Source: an uncultured Lachnospiraceae bacterium (lineage in GTDB: Bacteria > Bacillota > Clostridia > Lachnospirales > Lachnospiraceae). Taken from it: a stretch of 64,000 bases of DNA. Position numbers and translations under genes: made by a program. The stretch is taken from assembly GCA_947650005.1 (NCBI GenBank), contig CANSTU010000003.1, forward strand, positions 27,049 through 91,048, read 5' to 3'. The notes under the pieces are model-generated. The model saw nothing but the letters and a program-made list of their open reading frames with translations. It made no database searches and was not told the origin of the DNA. Positions 39,377 through 50,715 of this stretch are shown here, piece by piece (position 1 is the stretch's first letter; each line of letters opens with the position of its first letter).

Positions 39377-40339
39377 TCATCCCCGCAAACTCCCATCTGA
39401 CCGATCCAATACCAGCTTGGCAGCGCCATAGATCCCCGCATCGTTCCCCAAAAGCGCCAAAGCAAACAGCGCACCGCGGCTTCCGTGGAATACATAGGGC
39501 GTATAGTTCTTCTGAATGAATTCCAGCAGGACGGGACCTGCCTTGGATACGCCTCCTCCGATTACGAAAATTTCAGGATTGACCACACAAGCGATCCCCG
39601 CAAGGGCCTTGCCCAGGATTTCTCCGAACTGCTCCGCCACCTCTATGGCCAGCGCATCCCCTGCCTTTACCGCATCAAATACGGTTTTAGCTGAGATATT
39701 TTCCACATTCCGCATACTGCTGGGCGCATCGTCCGCCGCCAACCTACGTTTTGCCAGCCGAACCACCCCTGTGGCAGAGGCATACTGCTCCAAGCAGCCC
39801 CGGTTGCCACAGTTACATTTCTCCGTCTCCGCGTCATCCACGTGGATATGTCCGATTTCCCCTGCCGCTCCGGTGATGCCGGACAGAATCTTGCCGTCCG
39901 CAATGATTCCGCCGCCCACGCCAGTTCCCAGAGTTACTGCAACCAGATTCTTATGTCCCTGTCCGCCGCCCTTCCACATCTCTCCCAGGGCCGCCACGTT
40001 GGCATCGTTTCCCGCTTCCACCGGGATATTCAGAAGGCTCTGCAGTTCGTTCTTTATGCTGAAAACTCCCCAACTTAGGTTCACCGCATTATATACCGTA
40101 CCCACGCCGTCCACAGGCCCCGGCACGCCAATCCCTACGCCTGCCACATCCTCCCGGTCAAGCTGTCTTTCCCTCATTTTATCCCGGATACTGTCCGCCA
40201 CATCGGGCAGGATATTTTTCCCGCCTTCTGCCGTCCTCGTGGGGATCTCCCACTTTTCCAGGAGGTTCCCCTCTATGTCGAAACAGCCCAGCTTGACCGT
40301 TGTTCCTCCCACATCCACCCCAAAACAATACCTTGCCAT
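39377..40339 (-). CDS. ROK family glucokinase
   Basis: YCFGVDVGGTTVKLGCFD, VEAGNDANVAALGEMW, CNCGNRGCLEQYAS. Confidence 0.94.
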   Translation of the reverse strand: MARYCFGVDVGGTTVKLGCFDIEGNLLEKWEIPTRTAEGGKNILPDVADSIRDKMRERQLDREDVAGVGIGVPGPVDGVGTVYNAVNLSWGVFSIKNELQSLLNIPVEAGNDANVAALGEMWKGGGQGHKNLVAVTLGTGVGGGIIADGKILSGITGAAGEIGHIHVDDAETEKCNCGNRGCLEQYASATGVVRLAKRRLAADDAPSSMRNVENISAKTVFDAVKAGDALAIEVAEQFGEILGKALAGIACVVNPEIFVIGGGVSKAGPVLLEFIQKNYTPYVFHGSRGALFALALLGNDAGIYGAAKLVLDRSDGSLRG

Positions 40340-40342
40340 CTC

Positions 40343-41293
40343 CTATACCTCCTCTTCCTCTTCTTCTTCCTTTCTGCGGGCCAAGGAGTTCTGCACTCTT
40401 GTATAGAGCTCCTGCGCCGCATTGTACCCCATTTTCTTCTGGCGGTGATTGATAGCCGCTGACTCACAGATGATCGCCAGATTACGCCCCGGACGGATCG
40501 GAATGCTGTGGCAGACCACCTTATTGCCCAGATAATCCGTATATTCCTCTTCCAAGCCCAGCCTGTCGTATTCCTTATCCCTGCTCCAGTCCTCCAAGCG
40601 AACCACCAGGTCGATATTTTGGGTATCCTTCACATTCGCCACACCGAACAGCGTCTTAACGTCAATAATGCCAATGCCCCGCAGCTCAATGAAATGCTTA
40701 GTGATATCCGGTGCGCTTCCCACCAGCGTATCGTCGCTGACTTTACGGATCTCCACCACATCATCCGATACCAGACGATGCCCCCTCTTAATCAGCTCCA
40801 GCGCCGCTTCCGATTTGCCGATGCCGCTTTCCCCCGTAATCAGCACGCCTTCGCCGTAAACGTCCACCAGCACGCCGTGCACGGAAATACAGGGCGCCAG
40901 CTTTACATTCAGCCAACGGATCGACTCCGCCATGAACGCGGAAGTAGCCTTCCTGGTCATTAGCAGCGGAATCCCCCTCTCTTTCGCGATCTCCAGAAAA
41001 AGCGGATCCGGCTTCAGTTCCCGACAGAACACCACGCAGGGGATGGGGCAGGAAAGAAGCTTGGTAAAGATCTCCTTCTTACGCTCTTCCTCCATGGATT
41101 CCATATAGGTGTATTCCACGAAACCGATGATCTGTAGGCGCGTCGCCTCAAAATGTTCAAAATATCCCGCCATCTGCAAAGCCGGCCTATTGATATCCGG
41201 CTGAGTGATCTTGATCCCTTTCACCTCCACATCGGGCGTAAGGTTCTCCAGCTTCATCTTCTCGATGAGCTCGGTAAGATTTACATGTGCCAT
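40343..41293 (-). CDS. hprK: HPr kinase/phosphorylase
   Basis: GVLITGESGIGKSEAALELIKRGHRLVSDDVVEI, ELRGIGIIDVKTLFGVANV. Confidence 0.96.
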   Translation of the reverse strand: MAHVNLTELIEKMKLENLTPDVEVKGIKITQPDINRPALQMAGYFEHFEATRLQIIGFVEYTYMESMEEERKKEIFTKLLSCPIPCVVFCRELKPDPLFLEIAKERGIPLLMTRKATSAFMAESIRWLNVKLAPCISVHGVLVDVYGEGVLITGESGIGKSEAALELIKRGHRLVSDDVVEIRKVSDDTLVGSAPDITKHFIELRGIGIIDVKTLFGVANVKDTQNIDLVVRLEDWSRDKEYDRLGLEEEYTDYLGNKVVCHSIPIRPGRNLAIICESAAINHRQKKMGYNAAQELYTRVQNSLARRKEEEEEEEV

Positions 41294-41378
41294 ACCTCGT
41301 CCTCCACTCTCTCCGGCTTTGGGCAGCTATCTTTCCGCCGTATGCGGGCCGGTTTTATGCTCCAAAATTCGTTCATCC

Positions 41379-43250
41379 CTATTCTACCACATTATGATGA
41401 AAAAAAGAATAGATTTCCTCCGCAATATGCGCCGGGATTTCCGGTACGCGGGCCAGCTCCTCTGCGTCTGCCTTTTTGATTTCCTCTATGGATTTAAAAT
41501 GGCGCATCAACGCTTTCCTCCTGGCAGGCCCTACCCCCGGGATTCCGTCCAGCACAGAACGCACCTGGTCCTTGCTGCGCAGGGAACGGTGGTACTCGAT
41601 GGCAAACCGATGGGCTTCGTCCTGAATCCGGGTTATCAGCTTAAATCCTTCGCTTCGAGTATCGATTTCGATCTCCTCATTCTGATAGTATAGCCCTCTG
41701 GTGCGATGATTATCATCCTTCACCATGCCGCATACCGGAATCGATAAATGCAGCTCTTCCAGCACCTCTAGGGCGATATTCACCTGTCCCTTTCCTCCAT
41801 CCATCAAAAGCAGATCCGGAAACTTGGTGAAGCTACCGAATTCCTGATCCATCTTCTTCTCCGAAAGCTCCTTCGCCTCCTCCATTCCATGGGTGAAACG
41901 CCTGGTTAATACCTCCTTCATGCAGGCATAGTCGTCCGGCCCCGCTACGGTCTTTATCTTAAATTTTCTATAATCGCTCCTCTTTGGCTTTCCCTTTTCG
42001 TATACCACCATAGAGCCCACGTTTTCAAAGCCGCTGATATTGGAAATATCAAACGCTTCCATCCGGTTAGCCGCAGGCAGAGACAGCAGGGCGCAGATCT
42101 CCTTCACCGCCCCGATAGTCCGTCCCTCCTCCCGTTTGATCCGCTCCCTGTCTTTGCTGAGCACCAGGGAGGCGTTGGTGGCCGCCAGTTCCACCAGCTT
42201 TTCCTTTGCCCCTTTCCTGGGTACCCGGATGTAAACCCGGCTTCCCCGCCGAGCGGTGAGCCACTGTTCCAAAACGGGAATATCCTCGATCTCCTCCTGC
42301 AGCATCAATTCCCTTGGCACAAAAGGGGTCCCGGCATAGAACTGCTTCACGAAATCCAACAGGATCTGCGCCTTACTGCAGTCCGACGCTCCGGTCATGA
42401 TGAAATGTTCCCTACCGATCAGCTTTCCGTCCCGCACGAAAAAGACCTGTACCACCGCGTCATCCTCGTCTCGGGCCAGCGCGATTACATCCTTGTCCTC
42501 TCCTTCGCTGTCCGTAATCTTCTGCTTCTGGGCCACCTGCTTCACGCTATTATACAGATCCCGATAACGAATTGCTTCTTCGAAGTCCATCTTCTCCGAG
42601 GCCGCTTCCATTTTCTGCTGCAGATCGGCCAAAACCGGAGCAAAATTCCCATTCAGAAAATCCATGGCTCCCTCTACGGCTTTCCGATAATCTTCCCTTA
42701 ATACCGTTCCCTGACAGGGCGCGCTGCATTGTCCGATGTGATGGTTCAGACAGGGGCGTTCCTGCCCCGCATCCCTGGGAAGGCTTCTGTTACAGGTACG
42801 CAGTTTATACAGCTTATTGATCAGCTCAATGGTATCTTTTACCGCATAGGCAGATTTAAACGGGCCGAAATATTTCGACCGATCCTTCTTCATCTGCCTG
42901 GAAAACAATACTCTCGGGTACTCTTCTCCGAGGGTCACTTTAATATAAGGATATGTCTTGTCGTCCTTCAGCATGGTATTGTATTTAGGGCTGTGCTCCT
43001 TGATCAGGTTGTTTTCCAATACCAGCGCTTCCAGCTCCGAATCCGTGACGATGTATTCAAAGCGGGCAATCTTTGTTACCATCTTTTCGATTTTAGGGCT
43101 TTTGTTGGTGCTTTCCCTGAAATAGGAGCGCACACGGTTTCTCAGGCTGATGGCCTTTCCCACGTAGATGATGGCATCTTCGGCGTCGTGCATGATATAA
43201 ACTCCCGGGCTGGCCGGGAGCTTTTTCAATTCTTCCTCAAAATGGAACAT
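41379..43250 (-). CDS. uvrC: Excinuclease ABC subunit C
   Basis: [35 protein letters not shown]-terminal HhH. Confidence 0.96.
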   Translation of the reverse strand: MFHFEEELKKLPASPGVYIMHDAEDAIIYVGKAISLRNRVRSYFRESTNKSPKIEKMVTKIARFEYIVTDSELEALVLENNLIKEHSPKYNTMLKDDKTYPYIKVTLGEEYPRVLFSRQMKKDRSKYFGPFKSAYAVKDTIELINKLYKLRTCNRSLPRDAGQERPCLNHHIGQCSAPCQGTVLREDYRKAVEGAMDFLNGNFAPVLADLQQKMEAASEKMDFEEAIRYRDLYNSVKQVAQKQKITDSEGEDKDVIALARDEDDAVVQVFFVRDGKLIGREHFIMTGASDCSKAQILLDFVKQFYAGTPFVPRELMLQEEIEDIPVLEQWLTARRGSRVYIRVPRKGAKEKLVELAATNASLVLSKDRERIKREEGRTIGAVKEICALLSLPAANRMEAFDISNISGFENVGSMVVYEKGKPKRSDYRKFKIKTVAGPDDYACMKEVLTRRFTHGMEEAKELSEKKMDQEFGSFTKFPDLLLMDGGKGQVNIALEVLEELHLSIPVCGMVKDDNHRTRGLYYQNEEIEIDTRSEGFKLITRIQDEAHRFAIEYHRSLRSKDQVRSVLDGIPGVGPARRKALMRHFKSIEEIKKADAEELARVPEIPAHIAEEIYSFFHHNVVE

Positions 43251-43299
43251 CTGGTTCCTCCATTTCCGTGGATTCCTATGTTTGAAGGTTATTCAAGCT

Positions 43300-43529
43300 G
43301 GGAGTTACTTTATACGCGTGCCAGGGCCATTCCAGAAGGGAGGCGGTCTGGCCTGTGACTTTTTCGGTTCCGGCTATGCCGGATATTCCAGAGAAACCTG
43401 CTTCCCTGTCGGGGTAGGCCCTCCAGGGAAGCAGGTTTCTCTTTCATGGCGTGGAAGGAACCGAAAAAGTACACAGGCCCGTCCGTCTCCCTTCTGGAAT
43501 AGCCTTGGCACGCGTGCAAAGCAACTCCC
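43300..43529. repeat. 230-bp imperfect foldback palindrome, about 105-bp arms
   Basis: gggagttactttatacgcgtgccagggccattccagaagggaggcggtctggcctgtgactttttcggttcc...gagaaacctgcttccctg with inverted copy 43424-43529. Confidence 0.9.
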
Positions 43530-43589
43530 GGCCCGACTCACCTGCGAACCGGGTGAAACAGAATTATGGTGTTCCTTCACATTTACGTC

Positions 43590-45962
43590 TTATTTTTCAT
43601 TTCTGTCATAGGGCGGAAGGGGGGAATTGGAAAACCTTCCCACAGGGCCCAAGGAAGATTCGGCGCTTCCTTCTCCTGCTGTATTTTCTCTTTCCGGAAA
43701 GCTGTCCTGCGCTTCCGCGGCGTTTTCGTTTTCCGGGATCCTATCCGAATCCGGCGAGTCAAACACTCCCTTATCCTGGCCCGGAAGGATACTTTGGCTG
43801 CTCTTCCACCAATCATCCTGCTGGTTAGGCTGCTGCATCTGGCCTTCGAGCGCCTGCTCCATAGGGCGGCTGTATCCATACGGCGCCGAATTCGGCTGGG
43901 AGCTATATCCGACAGGTACTTGTTCCGGCCGGCTCCCGTTCATGTCAGGCGCTGTTTCCTGCACATCCGTGCCTTTAGGAGCCTCTTTGCCCTTTTCGGC
44001 CTCCCCATCCTCTTCCTCAGGTTCCGGAAGGCCCTTTTCCGCCCGATAAATTTTCATGAATTCCTTACCGGTAATGGTTTCCTTCTCGATCAGGTGGCCG
44101 GCCAGTTTATCCATCAGGTCGCGGTTCTCCCGGAGGAGCTCCAACGCCTGCGAATAGCACTCCTTCAGAATGTTCATTACCTCGGAGTCCACCTCGGCTG
44201 CGGTCACATCCGAACAGTTCATGCTGGCGCGCCCTTCCAGATATTTGCTTTCCACGGTCTGTAAGCCGATGAGGCCGAATCTCTTGCTCATTCCGTATTG
44301 CGTCACCATCGCACGGGCGATTCCGGTGGCCTTCTCGATGTCGTTGGCAGCCCCGGTTGTGATGCTGTCAAACATGATTTCCTCAGCGGCCCGGCCTGCC
44401 AGCAGGCCCACCAACATATCGTGGAGCTCCGCTTCCGTATTCAAGTACTTCTCTTCCTCCGGGACCTGCATTACGTATCCCAGGGCCCCCATGGTACGGG
44501 GTACAATGGTAATCTTCTGCACAGGCTCCGAATTTTTCTGCAAGGCGGATACCAGCGCATGCCCCACCTCATGGTAGGAGACGATCCGTCGTTCTTCCTT
44601 GCTCATAATCCGGTCTTTCTTTTCTTTTCCCACAAGGACCTGCTCCACGGCCTCAAACAGATCCTTCTGGCATACGTAATCCCTGCCCTGTTTCACCGCG
44701 TTGATAGCGGCCTCATTGATCATGTTGGCCAGATCCGATCCAACCGCTCCGCTGGTGGCGAGGGCGATGGCGTCCAGATCCACCGTATCGTCCATGAGCA
44801 CGTCCTTGGCATGCACCCGCAGGATCTCCACGCGCCCCTTCAGATCGGGCTTATCCACGATGATCTGCCTGTCAAACCGGCCCGGACGCAACAGAGCCTT
44901 ATCCAGGATTTCCGGCCTATTGGTGGCCGCCAGGATCAGGACGCCGCTGGAGCTATCGAATCCGTCCATCTCGGACAACAGCTGATTCAACGTCTGCTCA
45001 CGCTCCTCATTTCCTCCGCCGTATTTGGAATCCCGGCTCCGCCCGATGGCATCGATTTCGTCTATGAATACGATACACGGTGCATTTTTGGATGCCTCTT
45101 TAAAAAGGTCGCGTACACGGGACGCGCCCACGCCCACGTATAGTTCAATAAAGTCTGAACCGGTCAGGGAAAAGAACGGCACATGCGCTTCCCCGGCAAC
45201 CGCCTTGGCCAGCAACGTTTTACCCGTACCGGGAGGCCCCACCAGCAGGGCGCCCTTCGGAAGCCTAGCCCCAATCTTGGAATAGCGCCCCGGATTGTGC
45301 AGGAAGTCCACCACCTCCTGCAAAGACTCCTTCGCCTCGTCCTCTCCTGCCACATCCTTGAATGTTACTCCCGTTTCCTTCTGCACATATACCTTTGCAT
45401 TGCTTTTACCTACGCCCATAGGCCCGCCGCCACCGGTCATCTTCTTCATCAGGAAATTGAACAAGAAGATGATCGCCACAAAGGGCAGCACATAGGTGAG
45501 AAGCATAGAGAGAAGGAATCCGGAATTGTCCGGAATTTGTCCGTTAATTTTCACTCCGGCTTTCAACAGTTTGTCTGTTAAAGTATCATCCTCCACCCGT
45601 CCGGTATAGTAGGTGATCTCGGGTGGCTGGACGAACGCATTCTCCGTCTCATTCGTCTTGGGGATAATGTTGATCTGGTCGTCCGTGATCTCCACGCTTT
45701 CAACCTCTCCCTTATCCACCATCTCCAGAAATTCGTTATAGGTGACCTCCTGATTGGACACACCGCTGAGCATTTTCATAAAGAAACTCATGCAGACCAG
45801 CGTCACCAGAGCCGCCACGAGCAGAAGCAACAGGTTCTGTCTTCCCGGAGATCCTCCCGGACCCTGCTGCCCGCCGGAGCCGCCCGGCCCTCCTGACCCT
45901 CCTCCCTGGCCGTTATTATAGCCGTTTCCCCCATTATAGCTGTTCAGATTATTGTTATCCAT
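43590..45962 (-). CDS. ftsH: ATP-dependent zinc metalloprotease FtsH
   Basis: [34 protein letters not shown]; long disordered tails. Confidence 0.96.
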   Translation of the reverse strand: MDNNNLNSYNGGNGYNNGQGGGSGGPGGSGGQQGPGGSPGRQNLLLLLVAALVTLVCMSFFMKMLSGVSNQEVTYNEFLEMVDKGEVESVEITDDQINIIPKTNETENAFVQPPEITYYTGRVEDDTLTDKLLKAGVKINGQIPDNSGFLLSMLLTYVLPFVAIIFLFNFLMKKMTGGGGPMGVGKSNAKVYVQKETGVTFKDVAGEDEAKESLQEVVDFLHNPGRYSKIGARLPKGALLVGPPGTGKTLLAKAVAGEAHVPFFSLTGSDFIELYVGVGASRVRDLFKEASKNAPCIVFIDEIDAIGRSRDSKYGGGNEEREQTLNQLLSEMDGFDSSSGVLILAATNRPEILDKALLRPGRFDRQIIVDKPDLKGRVEILRVHAKDVLMDDTVDLDAIALATSGAVGSDLANMINEAAINAVKQGRDYVCQKDLFEAVEQVLVGKEKKDRIMSKEERRIVSYHEVGHALVSALQKNSEPVQKITIVPRTMGALGYVMQVPEEEKYLNTEAELHDMLVGLLAGRAAEEIMFDSITTGAANDIEKATGIARAMVTQYGMSKRFGLIGLQTVESKYLEGRASMNCSDVTAAEVDSEVMNILKECYSQALELLRENRDLMDKLAGHLIEKETITGKEFMKIYRAEKGLPEPEEEDGEAEKGKEAPKGTDVQETAPDMNGSRPEQVPVGYSSQPNSAPYGYSRPMEQALEGQMQQPNQQDDWWKSSQSILPGQDKGVFDSPDSDRIPENENAAEAQDSFPERENTAGEGSAESSLGPVGRFSNSPLPPYDRNEK

Positions 45963-46257
45963 TCTAACCTTCCTGCCCGTTTCAGCGGGCGTAAATTCAT
46001 GGCCAGGAAATAACTGCCATACGATTTCTCAGCCAATCTGCGCTTGCCCGCTTCAGCGGACATTCTCTTGTGCATAGCTATTGCGATAATTATATAACGC
46101 AATCATGCGCATTCTGCTCTCGTTTGAATCACTGTTTCTTATTATATTGTTTTACTAAATAGAAATCAATATGAATTCTCTGAAATTATCAGGCAATCTA
46201 TAAAAGATTTATTAACTTTTTTATAGAAAACTGTGGATTTTTTTCCTCCAGACGTTG

Positions 46258-46453
46258 TATAATAGTGAAATTGAGTTGCCAGAGAAACTCGGTCGGGCTC
46301 CCATGCCAGAGGGCCGCCCGGCATGGGGGATATTGACCCTTTCCAGGTTTGAATCTATTGTACACGCAGCCGCGCTTCACGTGATGTCCATCGTCGTCGC
46401 AATCTTGAACGGAAAGCCTTTGGCGCCGCCATGACGGCAGAATGGAGAACACT
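46258..46453 (+). promoter_or_regulatory. pyrG upstream region: -10 TATAAT and structured ~190-nt leader
   Basis: tataat at 46258; hairpin cccatgcc...ggcatggg at 46300-46327. Confidence 0.45.
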
Positions 46454-48109
46454 ATGGCAGTAAAATACGTATTTGTAACGGGCGGGGTGGTATCAGGGCT
46501 CGGAAAGGGGATCACCGCCGCTTCTCTGGGACGTTTGTTAAAAGCCCGGGGCTACCGGGTAACCATGCAGAAATTCGATCCCTACATCAACATCGACCCG
46601 GGGACGATGAATCCCATTCAGCACGGGGAGGTTTTTGTCACTGACGACGGCACGGAAACTGATTTGGATTTGGGACATTACGAACGGTTCATCGACGAAG
46701 AATTGGACAAAAATTCCAATGTTACCACAGGGAAAATCTATTGGTCCGTACTTCAGAAAGAGCGGCGGGGTGATTACGGCGGTGGAACCGTACAGGTCAT
46801 CCCCCACGTTACGAATGAAATCAAGAGTCTTTTTTACCGTAATTTTACCGATGATGAAACCAGGATCGCCATCATAGAGGTTGGCGGAACGGTGGGGGAT
46901 ATCGAAAGCCAGCCTTTCTTAGAGTCCATCCGCCAGTTTCAGCATGAAGTGGGCCGGGAAAACGCGATCCTGATCCACGTCACCTTGATTCCTTATCTGC
47001 GCGCTTCCCAAGAGCTCAAGACCAAGCCTACCCAAGCCAGCGTCAAGGAGCTCCAGGGCATGGGGCTGTGGCCAGATCTCATCGTATGCAGGAGCGAAAT
47101 CCCTCTGAATCAGGGAATCCGGGACAAAATAGCCCTCTTCTGCAACGTTCCCAGCACCCATGTGCTCCAGAATCTGGACGTGGAATACCTCTATGAAGCC
47201 CCTCTTGCCATGGAAAAGGAATGCTTGGCCGATGTGGTATGCCAATGCCTGGGGCTTGAAAACAGGAAGCCGGAACTGGCGGACTGGGAAGCCATGGTGG
47301 CCGCCCTGCGTTCTCCCACCCGTGAAGTTACCATCGCCCTGGTAGGCAAATATATCCAGCTCCACGATGCGTATATCAGCGTGGCCGAGGCGCTAAAACA
47401 CGGCGGCATCTCCAACCATGCTTCTGTCAACATCCGATGGATCGATTCCGAATCTCTAACAGAGGGCAATGCCTTTGGGCTTTTGGACGAAGCGGACGGT
47501 ATTTTGGTGCCCGGTGGGTTCGGAAGCCGTGGTATTGAAGGAAAGATCCGCGCTATCCGTCATGCCAGAACCCGGGATATTCCCTTCCTGGGGCTTTGTC
47601 TGGGCATGCAGCTTTCCATTGTGGAGTATGCCCGCAATGTGCTGGACTATGCCGACGCGGACAGCGCGGAGTTTAACCCCTATACTGCCCATCCGGTCAT
47701 TGCCTTGATGCCGGATCAAAACGGCGTCGAGGACATTGGGGGAACCCTTCGCCTCGGCTCCTATCCCTGTATCCTGGATAAATCCTCCCTGGCCTGCCGC
47801 CTTTATGGGAAAGAACGCATCCAGGAACGCCATCGTCACCGCTACGAGGTGAACAACGACTACCGCAGCGCCCTGACGGCCCATGGGATGAAGCTTTCCG
47901 GCCTGTCACCGGACGGCAGGATTGTGGAAATGTGCGAAATTCCGTCTCATCCCTTTTTCCTTGCCACCCAGGCCCATCCGGAATTCAAGTCCCGCCCCAA
48001 CAGGCCTCACCCTCTTTTTGCAGGTTTTGTGGCCGCCGCGTTGGAACATCAAAAACATAGACTCGACAACCCGGACGTTCCCCAGGCGTCCCCAGGCTCC
48101 TATAAATGA
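46454..48109 (+). CDS. pyrG: CTP synthase
   Basis: [43 protein letters not shown]. Confidence 0.97.
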   Translation: MAVKYVFVTGGVVSGLGKGITAASLGRLLKARGYRVTMQKFDPYINIDPGTMNPIQHGEVFVTDDGTETDLDLGHYERFIDEELDKNSNVTTGKIYWSVLQKERRGDYGGGTVQVIPHVTNEIKSLFYRNFTDDETRIAIIEVGGTVGDIESQPFLESIRQFQHEVGRENAILIHVTLIPYLRASQELKTKPTQASVKELQGMGLWPDLIVCRSEIPLNQGIRDKIALFCNVPSTHVLQNLDVEYLYEAPLAMEKECLADVVCQCLGLENRKPELADWEAMVAALRSPTREVTIALVGKYIQLHDAYISVAEALKHGGISNHASVNIRWIDSESLTEGNAFGLLDEADGILVPGGFGSRGIEGKIRAIRHARTRDIPFLGLCLGMQLSIVEYARNVLDYADADSAEFNPYTAHPVIALMPDQNGVEDIGGTLRLGSYPCILDKSSLACRLYGKERIQERHRHRYEVNNDYRSALTAHGMKLSGLSPDGRIVEMCEIPSHPFFLATQAHPEFKSRPNRPHPLFAGFVAAALEHQKHRLDNPDVPQASPGSYK

Positions 48110-48116
48110 GGTTCCT

Positions 48117-49595
48117 ATGAAATACGGTTTTGATAATAATAAATACCTGAAAATGCAGTCCGAGCACATCCGGGAGCGGATCGCCATGTTCGGCGACAAG
48201 CTCTACCTGGAATTCGGCGGGAAGCTTTTTGACGATTATCACGCTTCCCGTGTCCTTCCCGGTTTTGAACCGGACAGTAAATTTAAGATGTTGCTGCAGT
48301 TGAAGGAACAGGTGGAGATCGTCCTTGTTGTCAGCGCTTCTGCCATTGAAAAGAATAAGATCCGTCAGGATTCCGGCTTAACCTATGGGGCGGAAGTCAT
48401 CCGGCTCATCAATACCTTCCGCAAGATGGGCTTTCTGTCCAGTTCCGTGGTCATCACCCAATATGCCGGACAACCTTCCGCGGATCAATACCGGGTCAAG
48501 CTGAATAACCTGGGGATTCGTTCCTACCTTCACTATGTGATAGACGGTTATCCCGGCAACATCGATCTGATCGTCAGCAACGAAGGCTACGGCCGAAATG
48601 ACTATGTAGAAACGAGCCGTCCTCTGGTGGTCGTCACAGCCCCGGGCCCCGGCAGCGGCAAGATGGCCACCTGCTTATCCCAGCTCTACCACGAACACCG
48701 CAGAGGGATCCAAGCCGGCTATGCCAAATTTGAAACCTTCCCTATCTGGAATCTGCCTCTGAAACATCCGGTAAACATCGCCTACGAAGCCGCCACCGCG
48801 GATCTCAACGATGTGAACATGATCGACCCCTTCCATCTGGAAGCTTACGGCGAAACCACGGTCAATTATAACCGGGATGTGGAGATCTTTCCTGTGCTAA
48901 ACGCCATCTTCGAACAGATTCTAGGGGAAAGCCCCTATAAATCTCCCACGGATATGGGCGTCAACATGGCCGGCAACTGTATCGTGGATGACGCCGCCTG
49001 CCGGGAAGCCGCCAATCAGGAGATCATCCGGCGCTATTACAACTGTCTGTGCGACCTGAAACGCGGGAACAGCTCCAGAGAAATCCTTTATAAGCTTCAG
49101 CTGCTCATGAAACAGGGCGGCCTGACCATCAACGACCGTCCCGCTGTAAACGCCGCCATGCAGAGGGAAGCGGATACCGGCCACCCGGCCGTAGCCATCG
49201 AGCTTTCCGACGGCTCCCTTGTCACCGGAAAGACCTCCGGCCTGCTGGGCGCCGCATCGGCCTGCCTGCTCAATTCCCTGAAGGTCATCGAGGGCATAGA
49301 CCATGAAGTGCATCTGGTGTCTCCCCAGGCAATTGAGCCCATCCAGACTCTAAAGACTTCCTATCTGGGAAGCATCAACCCAAGGCTGCACACGGACGAA
49401 ATTCTCATCGCCCTTTCCATCAGCGCCGCTACGGACAAGCGGGCTGCGCTAGCCCTGAGCGCCCTGCGCCAGCTGAAGGGCTGCGAGGTTCATTCTTCGG
49501 TTATGCTCTCTGCCGTGGACGAATCCGTTTTCCGGAAACTGGGAATGCATTTGACCTGCGAGCCAAAAACAGAGGCGGACGGGCATGGGCAGTGA
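48117..49595 (+). CDS. DUF1846 (UPF0371) family protein
   Basis: MKYGFDNNKYLKMQSEHIRERIAMFGDKLYLEFGGKLFDDYHASRVLPGFEPDSK. Confidence 0.93.
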   Translation: MKYGFDNNKYLKMQSEHIRERIAMFGDKLYLEFGGKLFDDYHASRVLPGFEPDSKFKMLLQLKEQVEIVLVVSASAIEKNKIRQDSGLTYGAEVIRLINTFRKMGFLSSSVVITQYAGQPSADQYRVKLNNLGIRSYLHYVIDGYPGNIDLIVSNEGYGRNDYVETSRPLVVVTAPGPGSGKMATCLSQLYHEHRRGIQAGYAKFETFPIWNLPLKHPVNIAYEAATADLNDVNMIDPFHLEAYGETTVNYNRDVEIFPVLNAIFEQILGESPYKSPTDMGVNMAGNCIVDDAACREAANQEIIRRYYNCLCDLKRGNSSREILYKLQLLMKQGGLTINDRPAVNAAMQREADTGHPAVAIELSDGSLVTGKTSGLLGAASACLLNSLKVIEGIDHEVHLVSPQAIEPIQTLKTSYLGSINPRLHTDEILIALSISAATDKRAALALSALRQLKGCEVHSSVMLSAVDESVFRKLGMHLTCEPKTEADGHGQ

Positions 49596-49659
49596 TCCTG
49601 AGAACCGGGCAGCCAAGAATATCTTTTGGAAAAACAATCTGATACGTAGCCGTCAGACA

Positions 49660-49696
49660 GATACCCCCTGCAAAGGCAGCCTTTGCAAGGGGTATC
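49660..49696. terminator. Bidirectional terminator between convergent genes
   Basis: gataccccctgcaaagg-cag-cctttgcaaggggtatc. Confidence 0.85.
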
Positions 49697-49716
49697 TTTC
49701 CTTCCTGCTATTTATA

Positions 49717-50628
49717 TTACAAACGCTTGATGACCTGTTCCTCCACAGCCTGTTTTACCTTGTCGTAGTCACCCCTCTCCGGACACTGTATGGCCACCAC
49801 CAGCCCCTTTTGAGGCAGTACCGTCGTTACCTGTCCGAACGAACCGGCGGCTTGATATCCTCCTAGTTCGGAAACGATCCAAAACTGATACCCATAACCG
49901 TCTCCACCTTGGCTGCCCTCCACATCTATCTGTTTTTGGGTCGCCATCTCAATCCATTCTTTCGGTACAATCCGTTTTGCCTTCCATACACCGCCCCCCA
50001 AGTATGTTTGACCAAGCCGTATCATGTCCGACAATTTCAGCTGCATTCCTCCCCCGCCATTCGGATGTCCCTGGGTATCGTTCTCCCAAATGGGGAATCC
50101 GATTTCCATAGGCCCTAAAATGTGGTCATACAAATATTGGGAGAGAGTCTGTCCAGTCGCATGTTCCACCATCCTTCCTATCAGGATAGAGTCGGCCGTG
50201 GAGTATACGAAGTGTTCTCCCGGCCTGTCTATCATTTCCCTGGATAGCATATATTTCATATAATCCGGAAGGCCTACGCCCCTCCGCCGATCCGCCCCCA
50301 TCAGATAGGGCTTCCCGAACCCGCTGGACATGGTCATGAGATGTTTCAACTTCACTTCATATAGAAGGGGGGAAGCATGGTCCGGCACATATTCTCGGAA
50401 CGCATCCGCCAGCCTGTCTTCCAGGGATAGCAGACCGCCCGCAATGGCAATACCTGCTGCCGTTGCCGTAAAGCTCTTCGTGTGAGAATAGATATTTCTC
50501 GGAATATCCGGCCGGAAATGCTGCTCATACAGAATTTTTTTCTCGTCTCCCACCGCGATCCCTTCCATCGGAAGCTGGATATCCGTTACATAATCCGCGA
50601 ATTCCTTCACAATTTTTTCGATTGACAT
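49717..50628 (-). CDS. Serine hydrolase, beta-lactamase/class C fold, no signal peptide
   Basis: SxxK motif NIYSHTKSFTATAAG; MSIEKIVKEFADYV start. Confidence 0.85.
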   Translation of the reverse strand: MSIEKIVKEFADYVTDIQLPMEGIAVGDEKKILYEQHFRPDIPRNIYSHTKSFTATAAGIAIAGGLLSLEDRLADAFREYVPDHASPLLYEVKLKHLMTMSSGFGKPYLMGADRRRGVGLPDYMKYMLSREMIDRPGEHFVYSTADSILIGRMVEHATGQTLSQYLYDHILGPMEIGFPIWENDTQGHPNGGGGMQLKLSDMIRLGQTYLGGGVWKAKRIVPKEWIEMATQKQIDVEGSQGGDGYGYQFWIVSELGGYQAAGSFGQVTTVLPQKGLVVAIQCPERGDYDKVKQAVEEQVIKRL

Positions 50629-50715
50629 ATTCCCTCTCATTCTGCCGCCGCAAAAGGCTCTCCGTTTAGGGATCTTTTTCCTCCCGCTGTCCATCCCCCT
50701 CAAGCGGCAGCATCC

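Noticed and set aside
43282-43611. ORFs 43282..43611 (+), 43310..43519 (-) and 43374..43580 (-)
   Set aside because: Same reason: foldback sequence between uvrC and ftsH.
46198-46515. Minus ORF 46198..46515 at the pyrG leader
   Set aside because: Overlaps the pyrG start and a structured leader; no family resemblance.
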